Assembly: GCA_013400155.1 (NCBI GenBank)
Contig: VXBM01000043.1
Span: 78,532-142,531, forward strand
DNA length: 64,000 nt
Direction of reading: 5' to 3'
DNA from: Helopsaltes ochotensis
Taxonomy: Eukaryota > Chordata > Aves > Passeriformes > Locustellidae
Of the stretch, positions 12,950-25,483 are shown in pieces (position 1 is the first letter of the stretch; each line of letters starts with the position of its first letter). The notes below the pieces were generated by a model. It ran no database searches. It saw only the letters and a list, made by a program, of their open reading frames with translations, and was not told where the DNA came from. The position numbers and the translations under genes are program-made.

Positions 12950-13730
12950 TTATGCTGCAATTTTGATAACCTAACTGGCGGAACAGTTATTCAAATTTTA
13001 AGCTTCTAAATGCAGCAAGATCAACCTGGCCATCCACATAAATAATTTTGACATGATAAGTATGCGAGTGCGATGATAACTGATAAGTGAAGCAATTACC
13101 TTGCTTTTTTGGATTATATTAAATGAAGATTCTGATAGAGTAATGAAAAGAGACAAAGCAGACAAAAAGGCGGCTGTAGAGCTTTTGGGCACTCTGTTAT
13201 CTCTATTATACCATATTGAAATAGAGAAGCTATCACCAATCATGCTTCCTATGTAACTTCTAGCTTCTAACAGTGAACAATGAATAAATTGTCACAAGAC
13301 AGTAACTGATAAATTGGGATTGGCAGTGCTTTTTAAAAGTGTAAATAAACTTATCAGCCCCCTCACCCTCCCTGAAAGGCAGTACAGTTTGAAGAGGATT
13401 TTTTATTTTGGTATGTTGTAGCTTGCAAGGTCTCCTTTCATTTACCCACCTCAATTGTCCTTTGTTTAGCCGTCTGTTTTAAGCAGCCACTTCAGCATAA
13501 GAGTTTACTCCAACACTTGCATTCTCTTTGTGGTGTTCTACAGAACACTTTGCTTTTGTCCCTATGTGTTTTTACTTTGGCTGTTATCCACGTCTCCTAA
13601 TTCCTGTCATTCCAATTAGAAGCTGCTCTAATTATATGATTTTATGCTGGCTTTTATTGCATGCAGAGGCACACAAAGATATAAATAGCACCTCCAAGCA
13701 AAGGTGCCCAGATCTCAGTTTCTAAGAACA
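12950..13730. promoter_or_regulatory. Candidate conserved non-coding cluster containing copy B
   Basis: This AT-rich block contains duplicated block B and, at 13590-13720, homeodomain-type words (CCAATTAGAAG, CTAATTATATG) plus AAAGATATAAATAGCACC. No coding potential is seen. The call as regulatory DNA is inference from motif texture and from carrying one member of a duplicated element. Confidence 0.3.
13121..13231 (+). repeat. Diverged duplicated block, copy B (partner 10164-10279)
   Basis: Bases 13152-13231 pair with 10200-10279 over 80 ungapped positions. The upstream AAATGA anchor (13121) is present with a five-base length difference. The same orientation and about 2.95 kb offset suggest a tandem segmental duplication that has since diverged, or independent insertion of the same old repeat. 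Confidence 0.7.
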
Positions 13731-15057
13731 ACTTCGCAGACACTCAGTACCTCATAGATTAATTAGAGTTCTCAGGAAATGTGTTATTTTTTTCCAAAGA
13801 CCAATCCCAGGTTTTTTTCTGAGAGGAGACTTTGCTACTCATTTTGGCAGGATCTGGCCCAGCATTTTTTTTGGTGGGGGATCGTGTGCTGAAACTGATA
13901 TTTGTACATTGCATCCTTTCAAGACAAGGCACAAATGGAGGGGGAATGTCATTCCCTTGTTAAAATTAATTAAGTAACCTAACACCGTACATCTGGGGAG
14001 AGGACAGAAGGGGAAAGGAAGTTCTCCTTGTTCTCTGTTTACCATTTAAGCCCTGCTGCACGCTGCAATAGCATCACAGTGCTGTTAGTAAGGGCTCTGC
14101 TCTGCTGGGTCTAAAGGCAGTGGCAAAGTTCCTGCTTTGTGAGGCTCTGCTTTGGGATGACCACATCATATCCCTGGTTAGAAACTTGTCACTTTTTTTT
14201 CTTTTTTTATCCTTTTCAATTTATCATACCTACATTAGACAAGTCAGGGGAATCTTGCTGGGAATATGCTGGGTTTTTAGAAACTCAGTACAGCATGAGA
14301 AAGAGTTGAGAATTCTGGAAGGGAAAATGGACACAACCTCCTTCCTTGATGTCAGGAACAACGAAGGGCATCTGAAAACCAGCAAATTCTGACAACAAGC
14401 ATCTGTCACCCTTTGTCTTCTCACCCTGACACCTATAGCTGAAAATCTCTGATAATGAAGGCTAAGCATATTGCCAAACTATAGACCCCACTGCGTGGCT
14501 CTGCGTCGCCATTATTAGACTTCAGGATTAATGCTCCACAAACATGTATTATTTAGAAAAGTTTTTTGGTTTTGAAGACTATCTGTGAAAATCAGGCAGA
14601 TCACAAACTAAATTTTACTTAATTAAAATAAAAGCCTGCTTATTCTGCCATTGTATAGGAGTTGGTGGATTAAGTAGTAAATTCTGTGGCTGCAGAACTG
14701 TATTAAAAGAATCCCAACTTTGATTACTGCCTATTATTTTACAGGATCAGTTGCTGAGATGCATCTCCCATTGAAGTCAACACTTGGTTCAATGTTTCTG
14801 CTACTTATTTCAAAAGAAAGCATTTTAATTGACTTGGGACTATGCAGGTACACATACATCTTGCCTATGTAAACATATTTTTTGTTCCTCTTATCCCCAA
14901 TATCTGTTTCCACCCACAATGTTTCTTTACCTACATGCTCAGTCTGCATTAGATTGGCAAAAACTTTTGTTGACTGTAGCTTTTCACAAAAAAATTCAAG
15001 TTTGGGAAAGTATGAAAATATATTATCAGCCCTTGGGGTGTTAAAAGAGAATGCAGC
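13731..15057. other. Non-coding stretch, nothing recognised
   Basis: Short chance frames only. No repeat or RNA gene recognised. Confidence 0.55.
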
Positions 15058-15440
15058 TTGGCTGGGGAGAGACCATCAATCAGTATAAACAGAGGCAGTC
15101 CTGTCCTCCCCCAAGATCCCGGCTGCGTGTCCCCTCCTCCCTGTCTAGGTGATGCTGACCTGAGTGCTCGCCTTCCCCTGCTTTGGCCTGATCAGGGAAC
15201 TGACCTGGCTGGAGTGAAATCTTTCCTTGGGGCTGCACTGGTTTCCAGCAGGAGCAAGAGCACGTGTGCTGGTTTCCAGCAGGATGTGTCTCAGCTGTGC
15301 AGCCACGGGAGCTGCAGCACCCACGGGAGGCGGGTGGCAGGAAAGACCCCTTTCGACAGCTGCCTGCTGGGTTGGTGACTTGATTGAAGCCTCAGACCAG
15401 ATCACACCTAGGATCATGGCCTCTGAGAGAACTGTGCTTT
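15058..15440. other. GC-richer pocket with short direct repeat
   Basis: A local GC rise in an AT-rich neighbourhood opens frames on both strands (106 codons at 15058-15378 plus, 142 codons at 15145-15573 minus). Neither shows a recognisable domain. CTGGTTTCCAGCAGGA occurs twice 30 bases apart (15239 and 15269), and CCACGGGAG also repeats nearby (15303, 15320). Open frames on both strands at once argue for composition rather than a gene. Confidence 0.5.
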
Positions 15441-16959
15441 GAGGAAATAGAATGCATTGAGGATGGAATACAGCTAAAGAGGGGACAAGAAGAATAATTG
15501 CCTCCTTCTCCATCAAAACTGTAGAGAACCTTTCAGTTCTTGTACTGTACCACATAGCTGAGGTGCTTTGCACGGACTAGGTGAATATTCTTTTGCCCTC
15601 CTGAGGTTCATCGTGCCATACATTGGCTTCTGGTTGTGCTACAACCACACCCCAGCATCAGCCACAGGGCTCAGGCAGAGTGAGGAATGGTGAGGGTCAC
15701 CACTCTTCCCCAGCTGTCCTGTGCAATTTACAGGCTATTTCCTGGCAGCTGCCCGGAACGCCAATGACATACAACCAGTAGTGGACCCAAGAATGTCAGC
15801 AAATGTAAAAATGACACGTTTAAAATTCAATTTACTGGAACCAATTTTTAATCAGGTAAAGAGTCTGTAAGGGTTGAATCAGTAGAATTGAGCTTATGGC
15901 AGTATCCATTTCAAAAGCACTCATATGACTTAGAAATTTAAAGTCTCAAATGTAAGAGCATTAGGAGCCTAAGTATCTTGTTTTCAAAGGAATTCAGACC
16001 CCAGAATCACTGAGGTGCTTTTAGAAGTCTACATTTTGCCCTTGAGAAATTGTATTTCTTCAATCTATTTTCTACTGAGACATGGAAAAGGTAGAATTAT
16101 TGGGCTAAGAGGGTTGATTCCTATACAAAAGATTACATAATTTGCTAGATCTTGTTCTTTATGATAATTGATAAAATCAAGGAAAAAGACTAACTGCCTC
16201 TTCTTGTCAGGAACTGTGGAATGCACAGGACAGGCTGATAGAAGAGGGTGGAGGCAGTTTGCAAAGCACCAGATTAGATCAACTTCTTGTCACCTAACAC
16301 AATTGTAGTATTTCCTTTTCATCTTCACTTTTAGTCTTTTTGGCCTGCAAAAGATAAGAAAGTACACCAATCGCCTGGATACGAGCTGTATTTCTGAATG
16401 GCGGTATAGAAGTTGGAAAATCAAATTTCTTTGTGTATGCAGATTTTTCCTGGAATGCCTTCCCAGTGTTGGAAACTTCCTTTCAGGCATATATTGCAGA
16501 GGGTCAAGAGGAAAAACATACACATGTTCTTCTGGGATAGAAATCCCCAAAGAATACCAGCTTTCATGACCACTTACAAAAGTGTGGATACCCTATCATC
16601 TCACACTTTATCTGAATCTCATTTGTAGTCATCCATTCATACAGGGACATTTTTCCCTCTATATTACAGAGGTCTGAAAGCCCAGGTTTGCTACAATTTC
16701 CCACTCTCTGAGAGTATTACTTTCCATTAAGAATGTTCATGCTTTTTAACATCCCTGGTCCTCCTCAAAAGCATCCTAGATGCAGCAGTATGCCAAGTCC
16801 TGTAGAGCAGAACACAATGTAAGACCTCAGAACTATGTGGGTGAAGATGCACATTCAAGGATGTGACTTGCAGAACAGCCGGCTGCTGAGGCAATATTTT
16901 CCCATTGCTTTTGCACAATTTGGAAAATTGATACATGACTTTAGCCCTGTAGTAATAAT
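15441..16959. other. Non-coding stretch, nothing recognised
   Basis: No repeat family or coding signature seen. Only short frames occur. Confidence 0.55.
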
Positions 16960-17200
16960 CAGATATGTACAGAGATATTTTTGATTATTGATCTACTCCT
17001 AATCAGGAATCAAACAACCTTATCTTATGACAAAGTGTAATTAACTATTTTGTTAATTACTATAATTATCCTCCCCACATTTATTTTGACAGCAGCGTCA
17101 GTAGTGGAAAACTATTTCCTTAAATTGCTGTTGCCTATTATGAATTACAAATTCATACAATTTTGACAAATTATTTTATTCTCCTTTTAGCAGTATGTTT
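16960..17200. promoter_or_regulatory. Candidate conserved AT-rich regulatory block
   Basis: Contains GTGTAATTAACTATTTTGTTAATTACT (17034-17060; two TTAATTA-type sites in opposite orientation about 13 bases apart), GATTATTGATC, and ATGAATTACAAATTCAT, a near-palindrome (17140-17156). Interpretation as an enhancer is inference. Confidence 0.25.
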
Positions 17201-17900
17201 TGCAACAGACAACTATTCATAAAAAAAAGAGCATCTACTTGAAAACCAGGCTACCAAGGTCACACACAGATTAGCTACTACTGAAGCTAACAAAAACTGT
17301 ATTTGACCAAATTCAAGATCCTTTTTTCTTTCCTTTCCTGTGTAAGTTTCTTTGGGTGCCTAGATGACATTATAAGATGTGGGAAAAAAAAAAGGGAATA
17401 AGAATAGGGAGGGAAATAAGAAGAGGAGGAGAAGGAAAAAGAGAAAATCTGAATGGTTTATAGTAGTAGTTACCAAGAGGTAACCAACTGGGGACAAATG
17501 GACTAAAATGTGACCCATGAAATTTTACAATTTGTTTTGCCCATTGAAAATTGTCCCCTTTCTCTCTCAACTGTGTGATGAGGAGAGGGAGAATACACAG
17601 AGGCAGCACAGATAGACTGGTCACACTCTGAGAGGTAGAACTGCTTTTAATTTTACTGTATCCCAAATAGGTGACTTAGAAATAAGAGATGGCTGTGGCC
17701 AGAAATATTTGAAAACACAGGTATTCAAGTGGGAGTTCTTCATTTGCTTTTAAAGCTGGAATCAGACCATCTGCTCTGTGCTTCATTTAGCAACTTCTAT
17801 TCTTAACTAAAATACTTTTTGAGCCAGCTGCTTCAGCACCGCAGTTCCTTCTTCTGGCCCAGCAGAGCTCAGCCTCTGGGGAGGACTGACAGAGCTTTTA

Positions 17901-17925
17901 GTACAGTACAGTACAGTATAGTATA
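17901..17925. repeat. Pentanucleotide microsatellite
   Basis: Three GTACA units followed by two GTATA units, directly visible. The second block looks like a C-to-T variant that itself expanded. Confidence 0.85.
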
Positions 17926-19042
17926 GTGCATTGTCCAAGAAAAACTGAGCTTCTTGTGTTGGGACAAGGTCTATCAAACAGCAAAGAAGACATGTAGCAC
18001 TACTAGAAAAATTGCTTTCATTAAGATGGGCCTGTATTTTCTGTGCGTTGCATCTTCCACTAGGAAAAAGAGGGAGTAGGGAATGAAAGGGGCTGAACCA
18101 CATCGGAGCCTAGCACGCTCACCAACTACCTCTGTGATTTGCACTTGCAGAGTCTGATTGCTCCAGAGTAAAATCCTTTGTTTCTCAGCTGTAAATAAAC
18201 TTCTGAGGTGTCAGGATCATATTTTGAAATGACAGAATGGGTGAGGAAACCTGGACCACTAAAAGGTTTTGTCCAAAACATCTCCTTTGAGGAATAGCAG
18301 TGACAGAGTTAACTGAGTTGGCACCACTGCTGTATAGTGGAGTAACACAGTTGTGTTTTCTGAGTGGCAACGACTAACGTGGTCAGCAGTTGGTGCCAAC
18401 ACTGAGCATTCAGTTAACCTCCTAGTTTGCTTGTAGCAAAAGTAATTTACTCAATACACAGACATCTACTCCAGTCTAATCTCCTTGACAAGAGATTACA
18501 AAGGGGTGGCAGGCTGAAGTGGCATAAAATTCCAAATACCATATCTATTTTTACTCATTGACAATACAGTAATATCCATGGGACAAGGATTAGTAAACAG
18601 AGAAATATATTCTTTCTTAAAGGACAGCTTTTCTCCTTGGTTTAAAATAACAGCAGAGCAGATCTTCAAAAATGAAATAGTTCATCACTGTGCCATCCCA
18701 GGGAAGCATTTGTGCAGTATTGACTTACAGGAGCTGGATTTCAAATTTATGCAAACCCACAAGAAAGTGAATGTGGTGTTCCTATGTAGAGCTATTTATG
18801 CTGGGTGTACTTGCTTGACTTCAGAGCTAGAAACAAAAAGACCACAGCATGACACATATAAATAACCACAAAAAGACCAGGCAGCTGAATTTTACTGAAG
18901 TAAAATGATGTGGCTCATAATACTTGGTGAGCTTCTAGAGTCACATGGCAAGATAACAAGTTCAGCTGTTAGTAAAAGGAATGATATTTCTGGCCTTTGT
19001 TATGGAGGAAAGTTTGAAAAAAATCATAGAATACAGGCACAC

Positions 19043-19065
19043 TGTGTATACTGGCTGTATACACA
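19043..19065. repeat. Perfect small inverted repeat
   Basis: Nine-base arms TGTGTATAC / GTATACACA around TGGCT. Too short for a microRNA precursor; may be chance. Confidence 0.6.
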
Positions 19066-20559
19066 TTGTGTACAATCACTAAAGAGGTAAGAAGAGCCAA
19101 AATGCACTTACTACAAAACCTTGTGATTTAGCATAGTTTCATAACTTTTAGCATTTCTCAATCATGGGTTTTGAATGCATGGGGTTGTCAAAATACCACC
19201 ATTATAACTAAGCAAGAGTTTAATGAATGAATCTAGATGCATTAATGGGATGTGGAATGTAATGCCAATAAATACTAGATGGGAAATGAAATTCAAATAA
19301 TGAATAAATTTGGAGAAAAATGTTAACTTCAGTGATCTATCATTAATAGAGACAGAGGGAAAGGCCTATTTCTTAGTTACTCCTGTTACAGCCAGCAGAA
19401 ATCTACCACTGATGTTAATTAAAACAGGATCAGACCATCAATTAGCAATCAAAAACCCCATACCTGAATATATTTATATACCAATGACAATTGATAATTT
19501 ACTTGGCTTAAAATCATCACCGGCACTTGGGATATTCTTTTGCAAGGGAAAGTACACATGAAGAGAAGTTTAAAGAAAATCCATTAAGTAAAATATTTGG
19601 GATCATCAATGGGCTGACAAGTAATCCTCATGCACATCAGTTCCCCAGTATCAGTAAAGCCTTAGTGCATTTTACAATTTTATCCAAAAAATCTGATTGC
19701 CACCAATAGAGGAGCCACAAAATACCAATGTACAGACAAGGGATATGGAATGCAGCCTGTGCCAGACAATAATCATGGGGGTTCCACTTGCTCTAATTCT
19801 GTCAGCTCTGCAAACTCATTGGCATTTTGCTGTACTCTTCCTTTGGACACCAAAGACAAAATTCCAAGCCTTGACTGCATTTCCAAAACCTAAATACCAA
19901 CAAGTATCAAGATACAGACTCCCTGGTAGTCTGACCGGCATGTTCTACCATCCCCAGGGCTGGCAGATGTGGATTCATCACCCAGCAACAGTCAAGAGCA
20001 TTATAGGGTGCTTGTGATTTTCTACTTCTCTGGAGAAGCTCTTGTGACTTCCTTTGAATTCCTGCAGGGATACTTAATCACCATTTTCATTCCAGTCGCA
20101 GTTCCAGTCTCAGTCAGGCACAGTGTTTGATGAGAGACAGTGCCTTGAGGTGCCACCACTGACTCTGGGGTGCCAGATATGCCACCAGGGAGCTGAGCTG
20201 CTGTAATGCAGTCAGCCTCTGTCATGACGAGGACTTCTCATTTCCACCAGTGCCTTATGAGTGAAACTTTCCAACTTTTGCGGTCAACCTATCTGTCAAT
20301 AGATCATAGATTTTCATCAATAGACTGTTCTCTTTACCTCCTTTACTTGCCCTTTCCACATTTTTAAAAACAATTTCTCTTTATTGGTCATATGATTCAA
20401 TAAAGTTATTCTCTTGGTAAGTGTGAAAGGTCTTTTTTCTTGCCAGCGCAGTGTGTACCTCTGCAGCTCCCCATTACCACGGCTTCCGCTAAAAACTATC
20501 ATCTTTAAAGGTCACTTGTTTCCTTACACGTGCAGTCAAGCCCAACAATGATTTAATGA

Positions 20560-21140
20560 CACCTGAACAAGCTGGTATTAAAATTACACACAGTGCGATC
20601 ATAAATAATTATTAAGAAAAAGAAGAAGAAAGCAAACACATTTCCTTTTGAGAAACTAACACCGAAGATATTAGTTAAAATGCTAAAGTATATTAACCAA
20701 TTACATAAAACCCTTTCATATTGCCTTGCTTCATTTCAAACATGGCACGGGCTATTTTGTCTGTGAACTCAAGTGGAACAAAAAGCTGCAGAATGCAATT
20801 TGTGTCAGGGGCCGGGCTGCAGAGGGACAACTAATTCTAATTAGCGCAAATTCCCCACAGGCCAGTCAGAGGCCTGGTGCAGAAGCCGCCGCCACCACTG
20901 AGCTCCTGTGCCTGCAACAGGTGGGCCGGGGCGCCCGCCATGGCCGGCGACAGCTGAGGGCAGCGCTTCGCCGGACACCCCTAATTAATGGCCTGCAAGG
21001 CCAGCCTTTGAATGTGATATCTTTTAATATAGGTCTGAACTAAGGAAGATTGGCTCTTCTAATTGGCTCAAATTAAACTAGTGGCAGACTTTGCTAAGTA
21101 ACGGTCGGGCTGCAATGCCCATCTCATTTCAGCTTAAAGC
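20560..21140. promoter_or_regulatory. Strong candidate conserved regulatory element with CpG-retaining core
   Basis: CTAATT occurs at 20831, 20837, 20981 and 21059, including CTAATTCTAATTAG and CTAATTAATGG, which fit homeodomain binding. Between them is a GC-rich core (about 20805-20975) that keeps several CpGs (CCGCCGCCACC, CCGCCATGGCCGG, CTTCGCCGG). Such CpGs decay in unconstrained vertebrate DNA, so their retention suggests constraint or lack of methylation. The 105-codon frame across it (20726-21043) has no recognisable domain. Alternatives are a small CpG-island promoter or the first exon of a non-coding transcript. Confidence 0.4.
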
Positions 21141-24100
21141 TCTGCCGATCAGTGCAAAAAGGGTAGGGCTAGAAAAAGAAATTACTGGGGGGAAAAGTCC
21201 TGGCCATCTGATAACACTGGTATTCTCGTGAGCACGTCCCTAATATGTCCCTAAATATTTCTGCAACTCAATAATATTCATGTTTGATGCATATTGGAAA
21301 GATGCTTTTAAAATTCTGATGGATTATAAGAAATAATGATAGCAAGGAAGGCACAGCTCATTAACCTAACTATTAGACTTCCTAAATAAGCTTAATTTTG
21401 AACTGTTTGGTCTAAAGTAAACTCAGGGCAAGATGGGCGGCCTGACTTGCAGCCTGCCTTCCGTCACACCCGCTCCCATTCATGAAAACTGCTTTTGAGA
21501 GAGCACAGCCAGCCCTAATGAGAGAGGCAGCCCTCCTGCCCTGCCTGCGGGAGGGAAGGGAGAAGATGCAAGATTTGATACTACATGCCGCTTGGAAATG
21601 CTTTTTAAATAACCAAGCAATGAAGCATACTTCACAGAGACTAGGATTATCTCATTTGCAAAATTTCGTAACAGCTGAACACCAGGGGAAAACTTTGGTT
21701 TAATCCTGCTGAATTACACACATCAAGTTATATCAGGAAAACACTTAATTGTTAGGGATTTCAGCAACTCAGGGCCTGACACAGGAACTGTAAAAAGTGT
21801 TTTACTTAACTTGCATTTCTCCGTGTACCAGCCAATGGGAAGCTATGGCAGAAGAAGTGGCACAGCCTCCAAGGAGCTCTGCTCTCCTTGCTTCCTAGCA
21901 GCCCGGTTCTTTGGAGGAGTGCTGGATCTATCCTTGTGGGCTGGTGCAGTGACCTACCATGCACCTGGGCGGATGCCCAGGGATGGTCTATGCCCAGGCC
22001 CACATATTTTATCCAAATGATACTACCAGCTATACCAAACAGCTATTCTGGATGCTCTGTACCTCTGTGCTAAGGGCTTTATTTAGGGACTTTAAATAAT
22101 CCTTCACCATCATTTCACACCACTCTTAAACTAACAGGATTCATTTCTCCTCTAATATTTCCTTTTACTACACATTTCAGCTAAAAACACTCCAGAGGGG
22201 TGTGTCAACTACGACTATGTCACAAGAATGATTTTATTAAGAAAATGCCTCCAATGCTACCTCATAGCATTTTCCACTACTATTGTTTGGATTGCATCAG
22301 AGGCTAAAATGTGGCTTCTTTTAATAACACATTTGCATAAGTTGATCTGAAAGATCCCCATGTGATGACATTACTTCAGGGTTGGCCTGTCGTCTCAAAA
22401 AAGCCTGAGGTGCTGGTCCCAAAGAGATCAAACTCAAGAAATAACTAGTCTTTATAAAGCAGGAACATCTCTACAAGCAGTAAAACAAATGATTATCAGT
22501 TCTTTTTGGCGATGGTCTATGCCAAGCTAGAGAAAAACAGAGCTCTCAAACACTGACAATCTGGTATATTGAAGTATGACCATTATTTTTTATTTTCCAC
22601 ATTTTTGGTCCAAAGACAGTTCTGAGTAATTGATTCCCATAATGAGCTATGGTTCGTTAGTCAATTTAATTTATAATTGAATTGGATGGATGTAACTCTG
22701 TGTAAAATTGTCTCTGAAGAATCTGTTTTGTTCGTCTGTTCAACTTCTGACAGGGAGGAAGAAAATCTAAATTATTCCCTTCTGCAAGAGGGAAAAACTC
22801 TGAAAGTCTCAACATCCCTTGTGAAATTAAGAGGAAAATATTTTTAATAGTTGCCATGCAAAAATAATATGGCTTTACTAAAATTTATACAACCCTGACA
22901 ATTAACACATTAATGTCCAGAATGGTGGCTTAAAATGAAAACCAAGACATGGGGAATGTATGAATCAGTAGTGCTGCCTGAACAGCTGGAAAGATCACTC
23001 TTTACCACATATTTACTGGTAAGTCACATCTTCTTTGCAAATATTGCAAAATCTGAAGAATTCGCTTCTCCATGCTTTTATATTGATATTCTGATGCTAC
23101 AACTCCATTGCGAAATGACTAGTGGAAGAATAAAACTCAGTGGGTTAAATTTTTCTCCTGCTTATAACTTGGAAGCCCAGAGTTGCTTCCACTGTCACAA
23201 GTTGCAGGACTTTTCTAAATGCAGTTTGCTTTAGTGGAGATCTGGGAATTGTTGCTCTACCCTCTGTGGGCCTTCTCTTGGCCATTGCAAAGTTCAAAAA
23301 ATAACAGCAATATATGAGAACAGCTTCTGCTTAGGAACAGAGGCAGAGAAGAAATACACTGGTTTAGGGGTTTGAAGATGAATAACAGTTTCCATTTTTA
23401 AGTTAATTTTGCCCTGGGGTTCTTTGGGCCTCAAGACTCACATACAAACCCACTTTCTTTCCAGAGAAAATACTGAGGTTCTCATCATGTGCTGAATTAA
23501 ATTCCCTCCTAATTTTTCATGTCTAAAGAGAAACATTGAGTCTCTGTCTCTCTTACTGGTCTTAGCAAGATATATCAGTATTGAAAGATACATTTAACTT
23601 ACAATGAAAAGCAAGTGAATTAATTAATTCAATATTTGTATTCTTCTATACAGATATACTGATATTGGCCATTGATTGTGAGAGAGCAGACACAAATGCT
23701 AGCAGTAAAAGAATTGCTACACTATTATGTAAGTGTAGTATTGCTTGTAATCTAGCCTCGCGCAAAAGCAAAATATACATGCTCTGTTTGCTCAAAAAAT
23801 AAAGTGTACTGAGAAGCATTGCAGTGGGATAGGTGATGATGATCAGCTATTATCAGTCCCAGCAGGCACATATTTTTTCTTAACAGCCGCAGGACTGTTG
23901 CTTTGAAAGCCAGGCACAAGGATGTTTTAGTTCAGAGCATTTCACATTGCCTTTTAGAGGCAGGCATGACACACAGCTGCACAAACTCTTATGGCCTCCA
24001 GTTAAAGCGTCACTTAACAACCTCATTTGTCTACTTTTGCATCAAGTCCCCAATAAATTCTGATAGGCAACAGGCTCCCAGGCTCCTTATGTTATCCAGA

Positions 24101-25199
24101 TAATGTTTTTTTTACTTTTCCTGTAATAGTAACAGTAGAAGTGTTGTGTCCAATCTTCATCATATTCCAGAGTTTGTTTATAATGTTTCTGACCCTTTTT
24201 TCCACTAGTAAGTATTTAATCTGGTAGAAGGGATATGACGCAGGTTCAGTGACTGGTCACACCTACCCACCTCTGCTGAAGTGAGTGAGAGCATAAAGGT
24301 GGAACGAGGAGAAAATCTGGCCTATTACATCCACTTAGGGCTGTTTATTTCTGGGCTGTGCTATATGAATGTAATAGCAGACATAGGCCGGAGCTTTTGA
24401 AGACTGTTCTTATTTTAATGACTACATTCTGGTTCTTTAAAAAAGAAATTCTTTAATATAAGTAATTTTCAGCACTGCAAACGCATGGGAGACAATGAAA
24501 GTTGTTTCTAAAAAATATTAAAGCTGACATCAATCATTTATACATAAGGCACAAAGCAATGAGGGCAAACTCCTCAGTGCAGATAAGAGATGTCACAGTA
24601 AACTTATGTTCCACAGCAGTGGTATCAGTTACGATCGATCACTTGGTAGCCAGTGGAAGTTACATTTTTACTTTAGTCTTTAAACTCTTTTGACTGCACT
24701 ACCAAAAGTATTGTTTTAATCTAAAGTGCTAGATCAATATTTCTGATCAATAAGCATTCATTTCCAACTAACAAGGACAATGGTTAGTGGATTCCTTTAA
24801 ACATTTTCATTTCAAGGAAATCTCTGCTGTTCTAGAAATCAGATCTGTAACAAAGAGTACAAGGAAAAGGGAAACGAGCACAAAACATAGCAGAGAACTT
24901 CCAGATAAATTCAACTATTCCCCAGCACAATTTTTCTTTCTCCTATGATGCTAAATCAGTATATACTTCGTATGACTTTTATTCTTAAAGTAACTACAAA
25001 ATTCAACACCATTACAATTAACTCTTCCTACCAGAGCATAAAAAGCCAAACCAAACAAAAGCCAAATTACAAATGACCAAAACCAAACTGACAAACTTCA
25101 ATTGTTAAAAATTTAATTCTTATTGATAACAAAGTACAAATCAACAAAATCAGCTTAGAAAACCCTGGTTCATTTAGTAAAAGACTGGTATACTTCCTT
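21141..25199. other. Non-coding stretch, nothing recognised
   Basis: The first 500 bases continue the conserved-looking texture. The rest is AT-rich with only short frames. GAATTAATTAATTC-type sequence lies near 23618-23630. No named repeat is recognised. Confidence 0.5.
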
Positions 25200-25483
25200 G
25201 AACTTCAGGGAAATCCCAGCCCAGATGAGTTAGATCCAGGAAAGGCAACACCTGGCCCAGCCAACAGCCAAGATCTGGTCCTCTTTAGGGAGAACCTTTC
25301 TTCTTGACCACAGACAGATCTTGAGGACAGAGCACTCTTCCCACTCCCTGGAAAAGCCAGACACCATCTCGCCAGAACATCTGGAAAGTCTTTTTGTCCC
25401 ACCCCACTTAGTCTTGGGCTTTTCAGACCAGGAAACAAGTCTGCTTTAAATGTCCCAAGGACTCTGATGGACGTTAGAGGCAT
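25200..25483 (-). other. GC-richer pocket with a 92-codon minus-strand frame of unknown meaning
   Basis: The minus-strand frame 25205-25483 is rich in Ser, Gly, Pro and Leu with no recognisable domain and no obvious splice-site setting. Composition explains it. An unannotated repeat fragment is an alternative. Confidence 0.2.

Larger units (their letters stand above)
17201..20559. other. Non-coding stretch with a pentamer microsatellite and a small hairpin
   Basis: (GTACA)3(GTATA)2 lies at 17901-17925. A perfect 9-base inverted repeat, TGTGTATAC with GTATACACA and a 5-base loop, lies at 19043-19065. Remaining sequence has only short frames without recognisable content. Confidence 0.55.

Noticed and set aside
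15145..15573. 142-codon minus-strand frame
   Set aside because: It sits in a GC-richer pocket where the plus strand is open too, and it has no domain signature.
19043..19065. Perfect hairpin as a microRNA precursor
   Set aside because: The stem has only nine base pairs, far short of a precursor, and pairing stops immediately outside it.
20931..20957. GCGCCCGCCATGGCCGGCGACAGC read as a Kozak start of a coding exon
   Set aside because: The frame from this ATG meets a stop (TGA) after five codons. An exon would need a splice donor within that span and none is evident.
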